From CAG-826 sp964546565 (lineage in GTDB: Bacteria > Bacillota_I > Bacilli_A > RFN20 > CAG-826): DNA of 35,773 bases. The notes under the pieces are model-generated. The model was not told the origin of the DNA. It searched no databases and was given only the letters and a program-made list of their open reading frames with translations. A program made the position numbers and the translations under genes. The stretch is taken from the NCBI GenBank assembly GCA_964546565.1, contig CAZJKC010000012.1:1-35773 (forward strand), read 5' to 3'. Positions 32,844-35,773 of this stretch are shown one piece after another; the first letter of the stretch is position 1, and every line of letters starts with the position of its first letter.

Positions 32844-33357
32844 TTTTCTTAATTGCCAAAAAAGGCATCTCTTAATAGCTTTTTTTATCAACATCGTAAT
32901 ATATAATATTATTAATATTATTGGTATTTTTTCAACAAATCTTCTTTATTAAATATTATTTCGTATTTTTTTTAAGTATAAGACCGCAAATGAATTTAAA
33001 CACGCTGACATCCATCATTGAAATCATATCTTAAAATATCAATATCACATCGGTTAAAGACAATGATAAGTTCACTCTTCTTATCATGTTGAATATCATT
33101 GGAATAATTAAAAATGCTATATTATCATTGTTTTCATCATCCTTTTTTTTTGCATTTAAAGCTTTTATTTTTTTTATCGTACTTCTCGTGTTTATATTAT
33201 AAAAAGTATTTAGCAAATAAGTGGTGAGGTCGGTGAAAATTTTCTAGGTATGCAAATATATTTTTCTTAAAAATGCTGATTTTCAAAAGCTTTTAGGACA
33301 CAATAATTTTGTAAATTTTTTGGGTTTACCACAAAATAAATCAGCAAGGAGAACATC

Positions 33358-34610
33358 ATGGAAATCAAAAGAGATTTATATTTAGAAAAACTTATCAGAC
33401 ATAAACACAATAGAATGATTAAAGTAATTACCGGTATCAAAAAATGCGGTAAATCATACCTCCTTTTTGAACTTTTTTATAAACATCTTTTATCCGTTGG
33501 TGTCCAAGACGACCACATTCAAAGAATCGCTTTGGACGATAGATTAAATAAGAAATACCGCGATCCCGATTTTTTATGCGAATACGTCCACAACTTTATT
33601 AAAGATAACGATATGTATTACATTCTTCTTGATGAAGTGCAATTAGTCCCCGAATTTGAAGATGTATTAAATAGTTTCTTACATATCAAAAAGCTGATAC
33701 CTTTGTAACTGGTAGTAATGCATAATTTTTATCAAAAGACATCATCACTGAATTTCGTGGTCGCGGCGACCAAATTCACATTGCTCCACTTTCATTCAGT
33801 GAATTTATGAGCATATATAATGGCTCAATAGAACAAGGTTGGAATCAATATATTGCTTTCGGAGGCTTGCCGAAACTCTTTGACTTATCCACTGATGAAG
33901 ATAAGTTCAATTACCTCAAAAACTTTTTTATCGAAACATATATCAAAGACATCAAAGAAAGAAACACCATTCGTAATGATTCAGAGCTTGAAGAACTCTT
34001 GGATTTTCTTTCTTCATCAATCGGTTCTCTTACAAATCCAAAAAAACTATCTAACACTTTTAAAAGTGTAAAACAAGTATCTATTCATCCCGATACTTTA
34101 AAAAAGTATCTTGATTATTTTGTAGATTCATTTTTGATTGAGCAAGCCAAACGCTACAATATTAAAGGAAAGAAATATATCAGTACTCCATCAAAATACT
34201 ATTTTACCGACATTGGCTTACGAAATGCTCGTTTAAACTTCCGCCAATTAGAAGAAACTCACACCATTGAAAATATCGTATATAACGAGCTTAAATTTCG
34301 CGGTTTTAACGTTGACGTAGGCATTGTTGAATATTACTCATCCAATAACAATACCAAAAGCATATTAAAACAAGCCGAAGTCGATTTTGTTTGCAACATG
34401 TCAGATAAACGCTATTACATTCAAGTTGCGCTTTCAGTTCCATTCAAGGACAAACTAGAGCAAGAGCAAAATTCTTTAATACATATCAATGATTCATTTA
34501 AAAAAATCATTATTGTAAAAGACCTCTCTCGTTCTTATTACAATGAAAACGGAATCTACTTAATGAGTTTGTTTGATTTTTTATTAAATCCAAACTGTTT
34601 GAATTTTTAA
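33358..34610 (+). pseudogene. AAA/DUF4143 ATPase broken by a frameshift and a stop
   Basis: The first part (33358-33708) has the P-loop TGIKKCGKSYLLFEL and Walker B YYILLDEVQLVPEFE. Around 33691 the frame shifts: the expected ADTFVTGSNA continues in another frame and meets TAA at 33723-33725, where relatives read SNSKFLS. The remainder is open to 34610: EFRGRGDQIHIAPLSFSEFM, the DUF4143 region (YIKDIKERN, KKYLDYFVDSFLIEQAKRYN) and the nuclease-like end (QAEVDFVC, RYYIQVA). Two lesions in an otherwise full-length gene indicate recent inactivation. It belongs to a different subfamily from the copy at 14958. Confidence 0.88.
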
Positions 34611-34728
34611 TACCTATATATGGATAAATAATATAGTTTAGCACATTAAATGAAGCTAATAATTATGAAATAAATTAAATAAAATTCGTAAAAAGTAAAT
34701 AACATGCAACATTTTCAAGGCATCAAAT

Positions 34729-34765
34729 ATCAAAAAAACCCCGATTTTATGCGGGAATTTTTGAT
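34729..34765. terminator. Strong bidirectional terminator
   Basis: ATCAAAAA, CCCCG, an 8-base loop, CGGG and TTTTTGAT form a long stem with U-runs on both strands. It separates the broken ATPase (forward) from the acetyltransferase (reverse). The rest of 34611-34900 is AT-rich with no gene. Confidence 0.8.
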
Positions 34766-34900
34766 TTTTACGTATTTAACTGCGAAAAATAAAACATTAC
34801 AATTTATTCTAATATTTAAATTCAAAAAACTACATTTTAAAACTTAAAAAGTAATAGTATGATAAATGGCTCGCATCGACATCTATATCGCCATTAAATA

Positions 34901-35398
34901 TTATTTCATGTATTTTCTAAATTCGAACATCCCTTCGCCACCATCACCTATAAATCCTTTTTCATCCACTCTTCTAATATATTCAACAATATAAAATCCA
35001 CATTTATTAACATAAAAATAGATATTTCTTTTATCAAAATATGGTGTGCAAGTTTCCCAAATTTTAGTATCCGGATACTTTTTTTCTATTTCATCCCATA
35101 TCATTTTACCTAGTCCTTTTGATTGTATTCCATTTTTTACAAATAAAATATGAAGGGAATTAATTTGCGTTTCTTCATTGATAACTACTATAGCTCCACC
35201 AACAATTTCATCATTAAATATAGCTTTATATGCAATAGCCCCTTTAGCGCTTAATGAAGAATCGATGTCTTTTTCTGGTAAAACTATTTTATCCGTCTTA
35301 CCATATTTTAATTCAAAACTTCTTTGAAATGATTCTTGCATATCTAGCTTAAATGGTACAATATCATTTTCATTAACTAATTCTAATTTTAAACCCAT
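34901..35398 (-). CDS. GNAT-family N-acetyltransferase
   Basis: This 165-residue enzyme transfers an acetyl group from acetyl-CoA to an unknown amine. The acetyl-CoA-binding motif A is visible as NSLHILFVKNGIQSKGLGKM (Q-x-x-G-x-G), followed by the helix IWDEIEKKYPDTKIWE. The C-terminal motif B region reads YFDKRNIYFYVNKCGFYIVE, with the usual N-x-Y-x-x-x-G-F pattern. A GGAGA lies 11 bases before the ATG. It stands alone in the accessory tail. Substrate classes in this family range from antibiotics to proteins, so none is assigned. Confidence 0.88.
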   Translation of the reverse strand: MGLKLELVNENDIVPFKLDMQESFQRSFELKYGKTDKIVLPEKDIDSSLSAKGAIAYKAIFNDEIVGGAIVVINEETQINSLHILFVKNGIQSKGLGKMIWDEIEKKYPDTKIWETCTPYFDKRNIYFYVNKCGFYIVEYIRRVDEKGFIGDGGEGMFEFRKYMK

Positions 35399-35573
35399 AT
35401 ACCCAATATTCTCCTATACATAGTAATTCTTTTAACATTTATAAAATAATTGTACTAAACAATACCTTTAAACACAATAAGGCCATCATACTCATTAGAA
35501 CAATCGCAAAATAAATGAATGGAACTATTCCTTTTGAGTTACTAGTAAAACTTCATATATCAATCTTTTGAAC

Positions 35574-35610
35574 AATGATAGATCATACATATAATCTATC
35601 ATTTTCTTTA
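35574..35610 (+). terminator. Perfect 10-bp hairpin with T-rich tail
   Basis: AATGATAGAT (35574-35583) pairs with ATCTATCATT (35594-35603), then TTCTTT. It is terminator-like, but no forward gene ends just before it in the window. Confidence 0.5.
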
Positions 35611-35679
35611 CGTATGGATTTTTTTGACGTTTACAAATCACCGGTTCGAATTTTTTTAAAAAAGCCAAAAAAGAAAAAA

Positions 35680-35731
35680 GGGGCTGTTGAAAAACCTAAC
35701 TAAAAATTAGGGAAGGCGACAGTCCTTTTTT
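35680..35731 (+). terminator. Compound stem-loop, terminator or insertion-sequence end
   Basis: GGGGCTGT (35680-35687) pairs with ACAGTCC (35719-35725), and inside it CCTAA (35695-35699) pairs with TTAGG (35707-35711); six T residues follow. GGGGCTGTTGAAAAACC also looks like the terminal repeat of IS1182-type elements, but no transposase is in the window. Confidence 0.45.
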
Positions 35732-35773
35732 CAAATTTTTTAATAAAAAAATGACTTAATTTGCAAAAAAATC

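Noticed and set aside
33031..33216. 61-codon reverse-strand open frame
   Set aside because: No ribosome binding site, no recognisable motif, low-complexity AT-rich DNA; the opposite strand gives an equally plausible hydrophobic frame, so neither is supported.
35636..35651. CACCGGTTCGAAT resembles a tRNA T-arm
   Set aside because: The 3' half of the stem and any acceptor or anticodon arm are missing; it is followed by a T-run. At most a fragment, not a tRNA gene.

Overview
The window is very AT-rich, uses TGA as a true stop (nadE and nudF end in TGA), has strong GGAGG-type ribosome binding sites, and carries BspA-type leucine-rich repeats and many AAA/DUF4143 ATPases. This fits a low-GC Bacillota/Mycoplasmatota-like gut lineage (Acholeplasma/Anaeroplasma/RF39/Erysipelotrichia type). 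That placement is an inference from composition and gene content; the exact taxon cannot be read from the sequence.

Layout. (1) 1-6.6 kb is an accessory region full of wreckage: a decayed serine recombinase, a membrane protein, a nonsense-interrupted DUF4143 ATPase remnant, an XRE regulator with membrane segments and its own operator, a probable secreted cysteine peptidase, a chimeric ABC-exporter/DUF4143 pseudogene, and an intact serine recombinase. (2) 6.8-20.9 kb is a defence-island-like stretch: a type III restriction-modification pair (Mod, Res), a Fic AMP-transferase with a C-terminal winged helix and TTAAGGGAAAAC-type repeats on both sides, two decayed and one intact AAA/DUF4143 ATPase, and a 1,397-residue TIR-NACHT-LRR protein. 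The last has the domain order of plant TNL immune receptors, is built with BspA-type repeats, and is flanked by a ~121-bp direct repeat. (3) 20.9-31.4 kb is housekeeping: flavin reductase, DUF898-like membrane protein, alpha/beta hydrolase, an NAD operon (NAD synthetase, Nudix ADP-ribose pyrophosphatase, ABC exporter), then a reverse-strand operon of glycerol-3-phosphate cytidylyltransferase, GpsA and a GH13 glycosidase. The NAD synthetase carries an N-terminal Phd/YefM antitoxin-like domain and has an array of ATAATTATG repeats over its promoter. (4) 31.4-35.8 kb is accessory again: a second Fic protein with a promoter-embedded operator, another broken DUF4143 ATPase and a GNAT acetyltransferase.

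Most notable: the TIR-NACHT-LRR protein between direct repeats; the Phd/YefM-NadE fusion with a candidate operator; and two Fic genes whose promoters each carry an inverted repeat in the -35/-10 spacer, with further copies of the motif downstream of the gene. The two Fic motifs share a TAAGGRAMAA-like core, suggesting a family of autoregulated Fic-wHTH genes. Several DUF4143 loci share a nearly identical 3' end, and one of these ends is spliced into an ABC exporter exactly at its Walker A motif.
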